Shown: piece after piece, positions 33,622 to 42,392 of the stretch
Layout: the number at the start of each line of letters is the position of its first letter
How positions within the stretch are numbered: position 1 is the first letter of the stretch
Program-made: the position numbers and the translations under genes
The notes under the pieces: generated by a model
Told to the model about the DNA's origin: nothing
Database searches by the model: none
What the model saw: only the letters and a program-made list of their open reading frames with translations
DNA from: Oscillospiraceae bacterium
Lineage (GTDB): Bacteria; Bacillota; Clostridia; UBA1212; SIG427
Reading direction: 5' to 3'
Length of the DNA stretch: 64,000 bases
Assembly: GCA_015069135.1 (NCBI GenBank)
Contig: SVJE01000002.1
Coordinates: 1 to 64,000 of the forward strand

Positions 33622-34491
33622 ATGGAACTGACACAAATAAGATATTTTTTAGAAGTTGCGGAATCTCAACATATTACAGCCAGTGCTGAGAAACTTCATA
33701 TTGCTCAGCCGGCTTTGTCCCAGGTTATAAGAAGGTTAGAAGAAGATTTGGGGGTACCTCTTTTTACAAAGAAGGGAAGAAATGTGGTGCTAACCTCATA
33801 TGGTAAACAGCTTCAAAAGGAGTTGCGTCCAGTAATAGAAAAATTAAATGCTATTCCGGACATAATGAAAACTATGGCAAAAATCAATCAGGAAACTATA
33901 CATCTTAATGTGTTGGCTGCTTCTGCACTGGTAACGGAAGCCATTATAGAATACAAGAAGGTCCACGAGGATATTAATTTTCAGCTCTTGCAAAATACAC
34001 AGACGGACATTTTTGATATTGAAATCACAACAGAAATGGATTATCACTTACAAAAGGAAAACCAATTTGTGTGTTCTGAGAAGATTTTACTGGCAGTGCC
34101 TAATAATGAAAAATATGTCGGCATAACTTCTGTAAGCCTTAGGGACTTACGGGAGGAGGGTTTTATTTGTCTTTTAGGTTCCCGTCAGTTCAGATATATC
34201 TGCGATAAGTTTTGTCACAGGGCAGGTCTGTTCCCACGAGTAATCTTTGAGAGCGATACCCCGTCCGTCGTTAAAAACATGATAGCCGCCAACATGGGCG
34301 TGGGATTCTGGCCTGAATTTACTTGGGGTAAAATAGACAGTGACAAGGTTAAACTACTGGAAATCCAAGAGGAGTGTAGTCGTAAAATTATTATGAATTA
34401 TAATCTGAATAAAGAAGATAATAGTAGCGTAATAAATTTTTTTGAGTTTTTAAAGTTACATTTTACACAATTAAGTGACAAAATTTATTAA
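33622..34491 (+). CDS. LysR-family transcriptional regulator
   Basis: 289 residues. Residues 1-60 are the winged helix-turn-helix (LTQIRYFLEVAESQHITASAEKLHIAQPALSQVIRRLEEDLG). The remainder is the effector domain, shorter than average in its first half, with FICLLGSRQFRYICDKFC and SDTPSVVKNMIAANMGVGFWPE. The ATG at 33622 follows TGGAG; an upstream TTG is less likely. It is transcribed away from the PQ-loop gene, and LysR proteins often control the divergent neighbour. Effector unknown. Confidence 0.9.
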   Translation: MELTQIRYFLEVAESQHITASAEKLHIAQPALSQVIRRLEEDLGVPLFTKKGRNVVLTSYGKQLQKELRPVIEKLNAIPDIMKTMAKINQETIHLNVLAASALVTEAIIEYKKVHEDINFQLLQNTQTDIFDIEITTEMDYHLQKENQFVCSEKILLAVPNNEKYVGITSVSLRDLREEGFICLLGSRQFRYICDKFCHRAGLFPRVIFESDTPSVVKNMIAANMGVGFWPEFTWGKIDSDKVKLLEIQEECSRKIIMNYNLNKEDNSSVINFFEFLKLHFTQLSDKIY

Positions 34492-34600
34492 TATTTTGTT
34501 ATTGCACAAGGCTATTACCTTGTAGTATAATAAACCGTAATATGGTCATTTGAACGAGAGATATTCATATTACAATTTTGTAGTCAGGAAGGTTTTTTCA

Positions 34601-35791
34601 ATGGAAAGAAAAGTGGGTACAGTTTCAAGAGGTATTCGCTGCCCCATTATAAGACAGGGCGACAATCTTGTAGATATTGCCGTTAACAGTGTCTTGGAAG
34701 CAGCGGAAAGTGAGGGCTTCTCTTTAAGAGACAGAGACGTTATTTCCCTTACTGAATCAATCGTAGCACGTGCACAGGGTAACTACGCATCTATTGATGC
34801 TATTGCTGCTGATGTTAAGGCTAAATTAGGTGGTGACACTGTTGGTGTTATTTTCCCTATTTTATCCCGTAATCGTTTTGCTATTTGTTTAAGAGGTATT
34901 GCAAGAGGCGCTAAGAAAATCGTTCTTATGCTCAGCTATCCAAGTGATGAGGTTGGTAATGCACTTCTTACTTATGACCAGCTTGATGAAGCAGGGGTAA
35001 ATCCTTACAGTGACGTTTTGTCATTGGAAAAATACAGAGAACTTTTTGGTGAGAATAAGCATGAGTTCACAGGTGTTGACTATGTTGCTTATTATTCTGA
35101 CCTTATAAAAGAAGAAGGCGCAGAGGTTGAGATTGTATTTGCTAACCAGGCTAAGACAATTCTTGATTATACAGATTGCGTTCTTACTTGCGACATTCAC
35201 ACAAGAGCAAGGACAAAGAGAATTTTAAAGGCTGCAGGTGCTAAGGCTGTTTGTGGTCTTGATGATATTTTAACTTCTTCCGTAGACGGTAACGGTTATA
35301 ACGAGAAGTATGGTTTGTTAGGTTCTAACAAGTCTACAGAAGATACTGTAAAATTGTTCCCGAGAGCTTGTCAGGGTCTTGTGGAAGACATTCAGGCAGA
35401 GATTCTTAAGAGAACAGGTAAGCACGTTGAAGTAATGGTTTACGGCGACGGTGCTTTCAAAGATCCTCAGGGTAAAATATGGGAACTTGCTGACCCGGTT
35501 GTTTCTCCTGCATTTACTTCAGGATTGGTTGGTACTCCTAACGAATTAAAATTAAAATATCTTGCTGACAATGATTTTAAGAACTTGTCAGGTGCTGAGC
35601 TTAAGGAAGCTATTTCTAAGAGCATTAAGGCTAAAGAGGGTAGCTTGGTTGGTAACATGGCTTCTCAGGGTACTACTCCAAGGCAGCTTACTGACCTTAT
35701 CGGTTCACTTTGTGACCTTACTTCAGGTTCCGGTGACAAGGGTACACCTATTATTCTTGTTCAGGGATATTTTGATAACTTTACTGACTAA
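34601..35791 (+). CDS. CofE-like (F420-0:gamma-glutamyl ligase family) protein
   Basis: 396 residues of the family that includes coenzyme F420-0:L-glutamate ligase; similarity is seen in the opening VSRGIRCPIIRQGDNLVDIAVNSVL and SLTESIVARAQGNYASIDAIAADV. No F420 biosynthesis genes are nearby and most Clostridia lack F420, so the substrate is probably different. Codon use is strongly biased and similar to that of the guaA-like gene 42 nt downstream, so the pair is probably co-expressed and abundant. The ATG at 34601 follows AGGAAGG; the open frame extends upstream without RBS. Function not established. Confidence 0.75.
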   Translation: MERKVGTVSRGIRCPIIRQGDNLVDIAVNSVLEAAESEGFSLRDRDVISLTESIVARAQGNYASIDAIAADVKAKLGGDTVGVIFPILSRNRFAICLRGIARGAKKIVLMLSYPSDEVGNALLTYDQLDEAGVNPYSDVLSLEKYRELFGENKHEFTGVDYVAYYSDLIKEEGAEVEIVFANQAKTILDYTDCVLTCDIHTRARTKRILKAAGAKAVCGLDDILTSSVDGNGYNEKYGLLGSNKSTEDTVKLFPRACQGLVEDIQAEILKRTGKHVEVMVYGDGAFKDPQGKIWELADPVVSPAFTSGLVGTPNELKLKYLADNDFKNLSGAELKEAISKSIKAKEGSLVGNMASQGTTPRQLTDLIGSLCDLTSGSGDKGTPIILVQGYFDNFTD

Positions 35792-35833
35792 TTGATATTT
35801 TACCGAAATTTGATTGTAGAGGAGGATTTTACA

Positions 35834-36817
35834 ATGGAATTATTAAATAAAAGACCAGATGATATGGCAAGAATTACTACAAAAGAATTAGCTGATGCTT
35901 TTATTGCTGAGCAGGTTGCTGAGGTAAGAGCTCAGGTTGGAGATAAGAAAGTTTTATTGGCTTTGTCCGGTGGTGTTGACAGCTCTGTTGTTGCTGCACT
36001 TCTTATTAAGGCTATCGGCAAGCAGCTGGTTTGTGTTCACGTTAACCACGGCCTTATGCGTAAGGGTGAAAGTGAGCAGGTTATTGAGCTTTTCAAAAAT
36101 GGTTTGGATGCAAACCTTATTTATGTAGATGCTACTGATCGTTTCCTTGATTTACTTAAGGATGTAAGTGATCCTGAAACAAAGCGTAAGATTATTGGTG
36201 GCGAATTTATCAAGGTATTTGATGAAGAATCTTCTAAGTTAGAAGGTATCTCATTCCTGGCTCAGGGTACTATTTATCCTGACATTATTGAAAGTAAGGG
36301 CGTTAAGGCTCACCACAATGTAGGTGGCTTGCCTGAAGATATGCAGATGGAATTGGTTGAACCGGTAAGACTTCTTTACAAGGATGAGGTTCGTGTTGTT
36401 GGTGAAGCTCTTGGTTTGCCACACGATATGGTTTATCGTCAGCCATTCCCGGGTCCCGGACTTGGTGTTCGTTGCTTAGGTGCTATTACAAGAGACAGAC
36501 TTCATGCACTTCGCGAGGCAGATGCTATCTTGCGTGAGGAATTCGACAAGAGCGGATTGGCAGGCAAGGTATGGCAGTACTTTATCGCTGTTCCTGATAT
36601 GAAGAGTGTTGGTGTAAGAGACGGCAAGAGATATGAGGGATGGCCTGCAATTATCCGTGCTGTAAACACTACAGATGCTATGACTGCTACTATTGAGGAA
36701 ATTCCTTATGAGCTTCTTCACCACATTACTGACAGAATTACTCATGAGGTTGAAGGTATCAACAGAGTATTGTTGGATCTGACACCGAAGCCAATTGGTA
36801 CAATTGAGTGGGAATAA
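35834..36817 (+). CDS. guaA: GMP synthetase ATP-pyrophosphatase subunit, no amidotransferase domain
   Basis: Amidates XMP to GMP. Residues 25-170 are the ATP-PPase domain with P-loop LLALSGGVDSSVVAALL and CVHVNHGLMRKGESEQV. The dimerisation domain follows (VYRQPFPGPGLGVRCLGAITRDRL) and the usual C-terminal pattern ends with GTIEWE. The protein is 327 residues; standard bacterial GuaA is about 510 because of an N-terminal glutaminase domain that is absent here. The ATG at 35834 follows GAGGAGG, so the truncation is not a start-site error, and the upstream gene is not an amidotransferase. It must use free ammonia or a separate glutaminase, as in archaea. Confidence 0.9.
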   Translation: MELLNKRPDDMARITTKELADAFIAEQVAEVRAQVGDKKVLLALSGGVDSSVVAALLIKAIGKQLVCVHVNHGLMRKGESEQVIELFKNGLDANLIYVDATDRFLDLLKDVSDPETKRKIIGGEFIKVFDEESSKLEGISFLAQGTIYPDIIESKGVKAHHNVGGLPEDMQMELVEPVRLLYKDEVRVVGEALGLPHDMVYRQPFPGPGLGVRCLGAITRDRLHALREADAILREEFDKSGLAGKVWQYFIAVPDMKSVGVRDGKRYEGWPAIIRAVNTTDAMTATIEEIPYELLHHITDRITHEVEGINRVLLDLTPKPIGTIEWE

Positions 36818-36835
36818 TACCTAATGGCTAACAAG

Positions 36836-36873
36836 TGCCCGAAAACCCTTGGAAACAAAGGGCTTTCGGGCAT
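36836..36873 (+). terminator. Terminator of the guaA-like gene
   Basis: TGCCCGAAA with AACCCTT pairs with AAAGGGCTTTCGGGCA across a GGAAAC loop, then TTTTA. Confidence 0.85.
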
Positions 36874-36983
36874 TTTATGTCTTGATGAAAATACTTCTGC
36901 AACACTTTTGCAACAGGCAATATAAATAGTGTGATAAGGGATAGTTGCAAGTGGTTATGAAGTAATGAAAGGAGGGCGGCAAA

Positions 36984-37748
36984 GTGTTCGATTTTTTGAA
37001 AAAGAAAACAGAAATCAATACGAAACAAATCGTCGATGAAATTGAAGCGGCAGTATATGAGCAGGTCAAACCGTATGGATTCAAGAAACACGGAAGAACG
37101 CTTCACCGTTTCGTTTCGGAAGATATTTCGCAAGTCATTCATTTTCAAAGCGGTATGCCTTCGCATGGAATGAGCGGACTCCTTTGTGTAAATTTGGGAA
37201 TTCGTATTCCGGAATGTTCCGAAAGAACGTTTCAGCCCCAAGCAGAAAAGAAAAAATACTACCACGAGTATGAGTGTACAATTCGCTCACGATTGGGAAT
37301 CGTTAGTGGTAAACAAGAAACGTGGTATAATCTTCACAAGAAAACAGATAAGATCATAAAGAGTGTTATTGATGAAATTGATCAATATGTTTTGCCTGTT
37401 TATGAGATTTTAAGCAGCCGAGATGCTATCCTTGCACATAGAAAGGATTATCCGTTGTTAGATAATATGGACCATCTTATTTCTTTGGAAGAATGCATGA
37501 TTTACGGTTATCTCGGTAATATCGAAAAAGCAAAGCAACTTTTTGAGGAGTATTATCAATCGGCTGTAGATGAGTATAATGACCTAATGAAAAACGGACG
37601 CAAGCAGTACCTCAAAAAAGGCGAACGAGTTGTTTTTATGGGACAGGATATAACCGCCGAAAAGGATGGATATGTGACTTTATATGGGGCAAATCACGAG
37701 CAAATTGATTATCTTGACGAATTAGCCGTTGCTCTTGGATTAAGGTAA
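36984..37748 (+). CDS. DUF4304-like protein, unknown function
   Basis: 254 residues, cytosolic, starting MFDFLKKKTEINTKQIVDEI from a GTG with GGAGGGCGG upstream. The segment YGFKKHGRTLHRFVSEDISQVIHFQSG and the following LLCVNLGI resemble DUF4304. The C-terminal half is helical and ends NHEQIDYLDELAVALGLR. Such proteins occur as strain-specific genes, sometimes in toxin-immunity surroundings, which I cannot show here. The codon use (CGA, CGG, TCG) and wording differ from the neighbours. Both flanks carry paired TGCAAC motifs, which hints at insertion. Confidence 0.65.
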   Translation: MFDFLKKKTEINTKQIVDEIEAAVYEQVKPYGFKKHGRTLHRFVSEDISQVIHFQSGMPSHGMSGLLCVNLGIRIPECSERTFQPQAEKKKYYHEYECTIRSRLGIVSGKQETWYNLHKKTDKIIKSVIDEIDQYVLPVYEILSSRDAILAHRKDYPLLDNMDHLISLEECMIYGYLGNIEKAKQLFEEYYQSAVDEYNDLMKNGRKQYLKKGERVVFMGQDITAEKDGYVTLYGANHEQIDYLDELAVALGLR

Positions 37749-37927
37749 AAGCCACCCGATACTATTCCGCAAGCGATTTTGCAACATTTTCTGCAACAAA
37801 AATTTTGATAAATGAAATAACGGGTGGAAAAGTGGGTTCAAAATTGCCGTTTAGGATAATATTTAGGGCATAAATAAGCCAAAGAAGAACCCCGAAAAAG
37901 AGTGGGAATAGTACAAAATAGTTTTCA

Positions 37928-37961
37928 AGTGGCTTAAATCTTATAGTTTAAGCCACTTTTT
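37928..37961 (+). terminator. Terminator in the 37.8-38.0 kb gap
   Basis: AGTGGCTTAAA, 8-nt loop, TTTAAGCCACT, then TTTTTCT; a perfect 11-bp stem. The rest of the 278-nt gap shows no gene. Confidence 0.85.
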
Positions 37962-38026
37962 CTAGTTTTGCGGATTTGCGTGACTACATTTTTGATTACA
38001 ATTTAGGTGTTTAACAAGGAGAACCC

Positions 38027-38854
38027 ATGTACAACAAAGTTTACATAGAAATCACCAATATATGCAACATGAACTGCTCATTCTGTCATGGCCATAAAAG
38101 AGCGCCAAAGCGTATGAGCCTGGATGAGTTTATCCTTATTCTCAACAAGCTTAAAGAACAGACAAAATATATATATTATCACCTGATGGGGGAACCCCTT
38201 ACCCATCCATTACTTCCTGAGTTTATAAAATTAGCATGGGAAAAGGGATATAAGTCCATTATTACCACCAATGGCACCCTCTTACATAAAAGAGGGGATG
38301 AAATTCTTGATGCGGGAATACATAAGATAAACATATCCATCCATAGCTTTGAAACAGGAAATGAAGAGGAACATACTAAATATATATGTGAACTTGCAGA
38401 ATTTTCAAAAAAAGCTGCAGACAGAGGAGTTATTGTAGTATTCCGTCTTTGGAATAAAGGCTACGATGATGGTAAAAATGAAACAGCTCTTAAACTTCTC
38501 AAAGAAAACATTCCCGGTGACTGGATGGACAACACCCGTGGCTTGAAGATAAGAGATAAAATTTATCTGGAATGGGGAGAGAGATTTGAGTGGCCTGACA
38601 AAGAAGCGGAAGTTAAAGGAAACAAATTCTTCTGCTATGGTCTTAAAGATCAATTTGGTATCCTTTCAGACGGCACGGTAGTGCCATGTTGTCTTGACAG
38701 TGAGGGAGTTATTAACCTAGGAAATATCTTTACCGAGGACATAAATACTATTCTTCGTTCTCCAAGAGCCACAGCTATAGTTGAGAGCTTTAAGTGCGGA
38801 AAGGCATCAGAAGAATTATGTAAAAGATGTGGTTACGCACAGAGATTTGTGTGA
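38027..38854 (+). CDS. Radical SAM protein with SPASM-like C-terminus
   Basis: 275 residues. The radical SAM cluster site is CNMNCSFCHGHKRAPKRMS (CxxxCxxC, near 13-20), followed by YYHLMGEPLTHPLLPEFI, the usual GEP motif, and TTNGTLL. The C-terminus has an auxiliary cluster pattern: FCYGLKDQFGILSDGTVVPCCLD, then FKCGKASEELCKRCGYAQ. Such proteins modify peptides, mature enzymes or act on RNA; no precursor peptide or partner enzyme is adjacent, so the substrate is unknown. The ATG follows AAGGAGAACCC. Confidence 0.83.
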   Translation: MYNKVYIEITNICNMNCSFCHGHKRAPKRMSLDEFILILNKLKEQTKYIYYHLMGEPLTHPLLPEFIKLAWEKGYKSIITTNGTLLHKRGDEILDAGIHKINISIHSFETGNEEEHTKYICELAEFSKKAADRGVIVVFRLWNKGYDDGKNETALKLLKENIPGDWMDNTRGLKIRDKIYLEWGERFEWPDKEAEVKGNKFFCYGLKDQFGILSDGTVVPCCLDSEGVINLGNIFTEDINTILRSPRATAIVESFKCGKASEELCKRCGYAQRFV

Positions 38855-38880
38855 TTTAGGAGCAAGCAGGAATTTTTATC

Positions 38881-39124
38881 GCCGACTCAAAAGCGAAAAT
38901 GCTGATTTGTCGATGATTTAATAAAAAACTCGCCGACAAGTTACTAAAAACAAGTAATCTGTCGGCGAAAAAATAAACAAATCAGGTAAAAAACACAACT
39001 TGGAGGCTGTTTTTACCACAAATTCACTAAAAAGTAGCCGACAAATTCATAAAAACAAAACATTGTCGGCGAGGAAAAGCCCCTTTAGCCGACAAAATTC
39101 AAAAAATAAAAGTTTGTCGATGAC
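38881..39124. repeat. Array of four hairpins with GCCGACAA stems
   Basis: In a convergent gap. Units at about 38881-38915, 38930-38968, 39036-39072 and 39087-39124. Each has GCCGACAA (first unit GCCGAC) then, 15-22 nt later, TTGTCGGC or the decayed TTGTCGAT. Loops differ in sequence and are A-rich. Confidence 0.75.
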
Positions 39125-39150
39125 TTTTGATTTTACTATTAGCAAAACGC

Positions 39151-39185
39151 AAAAAATATCCCCGAAAGCCTGAGCCTTCGGGGAT
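39151..39185 (-). terminator. Terminator of pfp
   Basis: ATCCCCGAA with its complement TTCGGGGAT (stem includes GGC/GCC-type pairs) around CTGA, then a T-run on the minus strand. Confidence 0.87.
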
Positions 39186-39208
39186 GTTATCATTTTAACA
39201 ACAAAATC

Positions 39209-40879
39209 TTATTTTCCCTGCTCCAAAGCAAGTGTAACAGTTGTAATATCACAAACCTCAGCTGGTCCGTAGTACTGGATAGCACCGGGATATACATAGT
39301 CTGTATTTACAGCCCAATCATCACGACGAGCTTCGAAGTACTTAAATGGTGCGCCGTCAAGCTCAACCAATGCCTTCTTAATAACAGGCTTGTCTTCACC
39401 ATGTCTTCTTTCCATGTTCATCATCTTAGTGATAGGCATACCACCTGCAACCCATTCAGTAGCTGGCTTGGAAAGGTTAGAAATCTTTGACAAGTAACCT
39501 GTGTAACCATACTGGATAAGCATAAATGCGTTATATCCTAAAGAGTAGCAGTAGTCAGCGTCAAAATTAGATGGGAATGCACATCTTCCTTCGTAACCTA
39601 AGAAGTGGTGGAGAGGACTGAACTTACCTGTGTAAGTACCTGCCTTCTTTCTTGCAGCCAAGTTTTCCTTAACCATAGCAGAGAACAACTTCTCAGATTC
39701 AATCAAAGATACCTGTACGTTACCATGTGGATCTCTTTCCAAGAATAACTGCTGCTGGATAGCTTCAGGAAGAATAGCAAATACTTTCATGGATTCAGCT
39801 GTTAAACCATTTTCGATGAAAGCGTACTTGTCAGCCCAAGTTGGGAGAGCGTTAAACTCATCAGCCTTTGATCCTGCCAAAAGTTCATTAATTTCATGAA
39901 TAAGAACTGAGAACTCAGGAACGAATTCTACAACACCTTCAGGAATAAGAGCAACACCGTAGTTCATACCCTTTGCAGCTCTGTTTGCAACGGAATCTGC
40001 AATGTAGTCAGTAATCTGAGAAAGTGACATTTTCTTTTCAGCAACTTCTTCAGAAATCAAGCAAACGTTAGGCTGTGTCTTAAGAGCACATTCCAAAGCA
40101 ACGTGGGAAGCAGAACGACCCATAACCTTTACAAAGTGCCAGTATTTCATAGCAGACTTTGAGTCTCTTTCAATGTTACCGATGATTTCAGCATAAGTCT
40201 TTGTAGCTGTGTCGAAACCGAAAGAACATTCAATATCTTCGTTCTTAAGGTCACCGTCAATTGTCTTAGGACAACCGATAACCTGAACACCTGCATTATT
40301 AGCTGCAAAGTATTCAGCTAAAACAGCTGCGTTTGTATTTGAGTCGTCACCACCGATGATAACCAAAGCTGTGATACCATGCTTCTTGCAAACATCAGCA
40401 ACAACAGCAAACTGCTCTTTAGTTTCCAGCTTTGTTCTACCGGAACCGATAATATCGAAACCACCTGTGTTTCTGTACATATTGATGAACTCGTCATCGA
40501 AGATTACATAATCATCTTCCAAAAGTCCGCTTGGACCACCCTTGAAACCGTAAAGAACATTTTCTTTATCAGTTGCCTTCAAAGCATCGTAAAGACCACA
40601 GATAACATTGTGTCCGCCGGGAGCCTGTCCACCGGAAAGAATAACACCAACAACCTGCTTCTTAGCTTCTGATGTGTTCTGACCCTTCTGGAAAGTAATT
40701 TCTTTCTTACCGTAAGTATTAGGGAAGAGAGCCTTAATCTTATCCTGGTCAGCTACGCTCTGAGTTTCTGCACCTTCATTAACACAAATGTCTGCAATAC
40801 CGTTACGGAGCATTGCAGGAAGTTTTGGAGAATACTCATATCTTGCTTTCTGTAATGATGAAATTTTTACATCTGACAT
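39209..40879 (-). CDS. pfp: Pyrophosphate-dependent 6-phosphofructokinase, long form
   Basis: Phosphorylates fructose 6-phosphate with PPi, reversibly, in glycolysis. It is 556 residues, the long PFP class. [23 protein letters not shown] opens the core. The PPi-type GGDD signature is [21 protein letters not shown], and the catalytic motif [16 protein letters not shown] has the expected Thr-Ile-Asp-Gly-Asp. [15 protein letters not shown] binds the sugar. Codon use is highly biased (TTC, AAC, GAA on the coding strand), which fits an abundant glycolytic enzyme. The ATG at 40879 follows AGGAG. Single gene. Confidence 0.95.
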   Translation of the reverse strand: MSDVKISSLQKARYEYSPKLPAMLRNGIADICVNEGAETQSVADQDKIKALFPNTYGKKEITFQKGQNTSEAKKQVVGVILSGGQAPGGHNVICGLYDALKATDKENVLYGFKGGPSGLLEDDYVIFDDEFINMYRNTGGFDIIGSGRTKLETKEQFAVVADVCKKHGITALVIIGGDDSNTNAAVLAEYFAANNAGVQVIGCPKTIDGDLKNEDIECSFGFDTATKTYAEIIGNIERDSKSAMKYWHFVKVMGRSASHVALECALKTQPNVCLISEEVAEKKMSLSQITDYIADSVANRAAKGMNYGVALIPEGVVEFVPEFSVLIHEINELLAGSKADEFNALPTWADKYAFIENGLTAESMKVFAILPEAIQQQLFLERDPHGNVQVSLIESEKLFSAMVKENLAARKKAGTYTGKFSPLHHFLGYEGRCAFPSNFDADYCYSLGYNAFMLIQYGYTGYLSKISNLSKPATEWVAGGMPITKMMNMERRHGEDKPVIKKALVELDGAPFKYFEARRDDWAVNTDYVYPGAIQYYGPAEVCDITTVTLALEQGK

Positions 40880-40999
40880 ATCTAAAAACTCCTTTTTTTC
40901 TACAAATTTAATCAGTCTATATTCTAATATATTTTACCTGTAAAGTAAACCATTTATGTGATATAATCAAAAAAGTACTTAATAATAAAGGGGTAAAAC

Positions 41000-41851
41000 A
41001 TGAGTAAACTTTTAAATGATTTTGCGGAATTTGTAAAAGAAAATAACGTCCACATATATACAATAGCGGAGGCAGAGGGCAATAATCCCCCTGAAACAGT
41101 AGAAATAAATCCGGGAAACCCTTGCCAGAATTCATACTCAGTGTCCAAATTTTTTACTCTTACAGCCCTGGGCTTTTTGTGGGATGAGGGTAAAGTCAGT
41201 CTGGACGAAAAGATTACAGAAATTTTAGCGCCATACTGTCCCCCGGACATGGATACTAAATGGCACCAAGCTACAGTGGAGATGGCAATCCGCCACTACT
41301 GCGGACTTCCGGAAGGATACCTTGATATAGACAGTTTAGACAGTCGCACATTCGGTACAGATTACTTAGGATACGTGCTTTCCTGTCCTGTGGGTGACAC
41401 TACAAAATACGCTTACACAGATGCAGAGTTCTATATGCTTGCCAGAGTGGTATCAGAAAAGGCCGGTAAAAACATATACGAATACCTTTGGGAGAAACTT
41501 TTTACCCCATTGGGATTTTCGGAGGTAGCCTGGAGCTGTTGTCCTAAACATTATCCTATGGGAGCAACCGGTTTATACATAAAAACAGAAGATATGGTTA
41601 AGTTAGGTGCTCTCTATTTAAATAATGGGGTTTATAACGGTAAAAAGTTACTTTCTGAAGAGTGGATAAATCTTGTCAGAGAGAAAAAATATCTTTTTGA
41701 CACTCCGGGAGAGGGCTACGGCCACGGCGGTATGAGAGGTCAGAATCTTATGGTTCTTCCAAAATACGGCAGGGCTTTAGCTTGGCACGGTTTCCACGAA
41801 GAGGGAGAGACCCTTCTTAAGTGGCTTACCGAATATTTAGGAGCACTGTAA
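41000..41851 (+). CDS. Serine hydrolase, beta-lactamase/penicillin-binding-like
   Basis: 283 residues, no signal peptide. The SxxK nucleophile motif is SYSVSKFFTLTALGFLWDEGKVSLDEKI (Ser near 51). The second motif is YAYTDAEFYMLARVV (Y-x-D/N), and an HGG-like GHGGMRGQ stands near 243. The layout is that of class C beta-lactamase-like esterases. Lacking export, it probably hydrolyses an intracellular ester or peptide. A TATAAT (40962-40967) and AAAGGGG precede the ATG. It may be cotranscribed with the next two membrane protein genes. Confidence 0.83.
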   Translation: MSKLLNDFAEFVKENNVHIYTIAEAEGNNPPETVEINPGNPCQNSYSVSKFFTLTALGFLWDEGKVSLDEKITEILAPYCPPDMDTKWHQATVEMAIRHYCGLPEGYLDIDSLDSRTFGTDYLGYVLSCPVGDTTKYAYTDAEFYMLARVVSEKAGKNIYEYLWEKLFTPLGFSEVAWSCCPKHYPMGATGLYIKTEDMVKLGALYLNNGVYNGKKLLSEEWINLVREKKYLFDTPGEGYGHGGMRGQNLMVLPKYGRALAWHGFHEEGETLLKWLTEYLGAL

Positions 41852-41852
41852 A

Positions 41853-42392
41853 ATGGAAAATTACACACTTTCACAAATATCAGGGTTTGTAACTCTTGCC
41901 CTGATGATATTAAGTTATTTTTTCAAGAGTAAAAGTAAATATCTCCTTTTTCAGACATTAGGTCTTGGCTGTATGTTTTTTTCCTATTTATTTGGGGGAG
42001 AATATTTTGCTATGATAACACTTACAGTAAGTGTTACAAGAACTCTGACATTTTACCTTTATGAAAAGAAAGATAAAGAAGCCCCAATTGGATTTGCCTG
42101 GCTTTTTGCATCTTTAGCAGTTTGTGCTTACTTGATTGTTAACCTGGTTATTTTACAGACAGCAAAGCCTGTAGATATACTCTATCTTGCGGCTATGGTC
42201 CTTTATGCATTTATATTCCGTATAAGAAATATAAAATTGGTAAGATACACGGTTATTGTTCCTCATGTGTTGGCAATACTCTACAATTTGCTTCTTGGAA
42301 ACATGATTTTTGTAGCAATGTCATACGGCTTTGAGTTGTTGGCAGATTTTTATGCAATTATAAAATACAACAGAAAAGAGGCTGTAAAATAA
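41853..42392 (+). CDS. YgjV-like inner membrane protein
   Basis: 179 residues, six hydrophobic segments. The opening LSQISGFVTLALMILSYFFKSKSKYLLFQTLG and the Y-x-FELLADFYAIIKYNRK-like end match the YgjV family as I remember it. Function unknown. It begins 1 nt after the serine hydrolase stop, with no clear own RBS, so translation is probably coupled. The next gene follows directly without a gap. Confidence 0.75.
   Translation: MENYTLSQISGFVTLALMILSYFFKSKSKYLLFQTLGLGCMFFSYLFGGEYFAMITLTVSVTRTLTFYLYEKKDKEAPIGFAWLFASLAVCAYLIVNLVILQTAKPVDILYLAAMVLYAFIFRIRNIKLVRYTVIVPHVLAILYNLLLGNMIFVAMSYGFELLADFYAIIKYNRKEAVK

Noticed and set aside
38881..39124. CRISPR array
   Set aside because: The repeated words are short inverted arms of hairpins, loops are short and low-complexity, and there are no direct repeats of 25-35 bp or cas genes. 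The same applies to the array at 53.3 kb.
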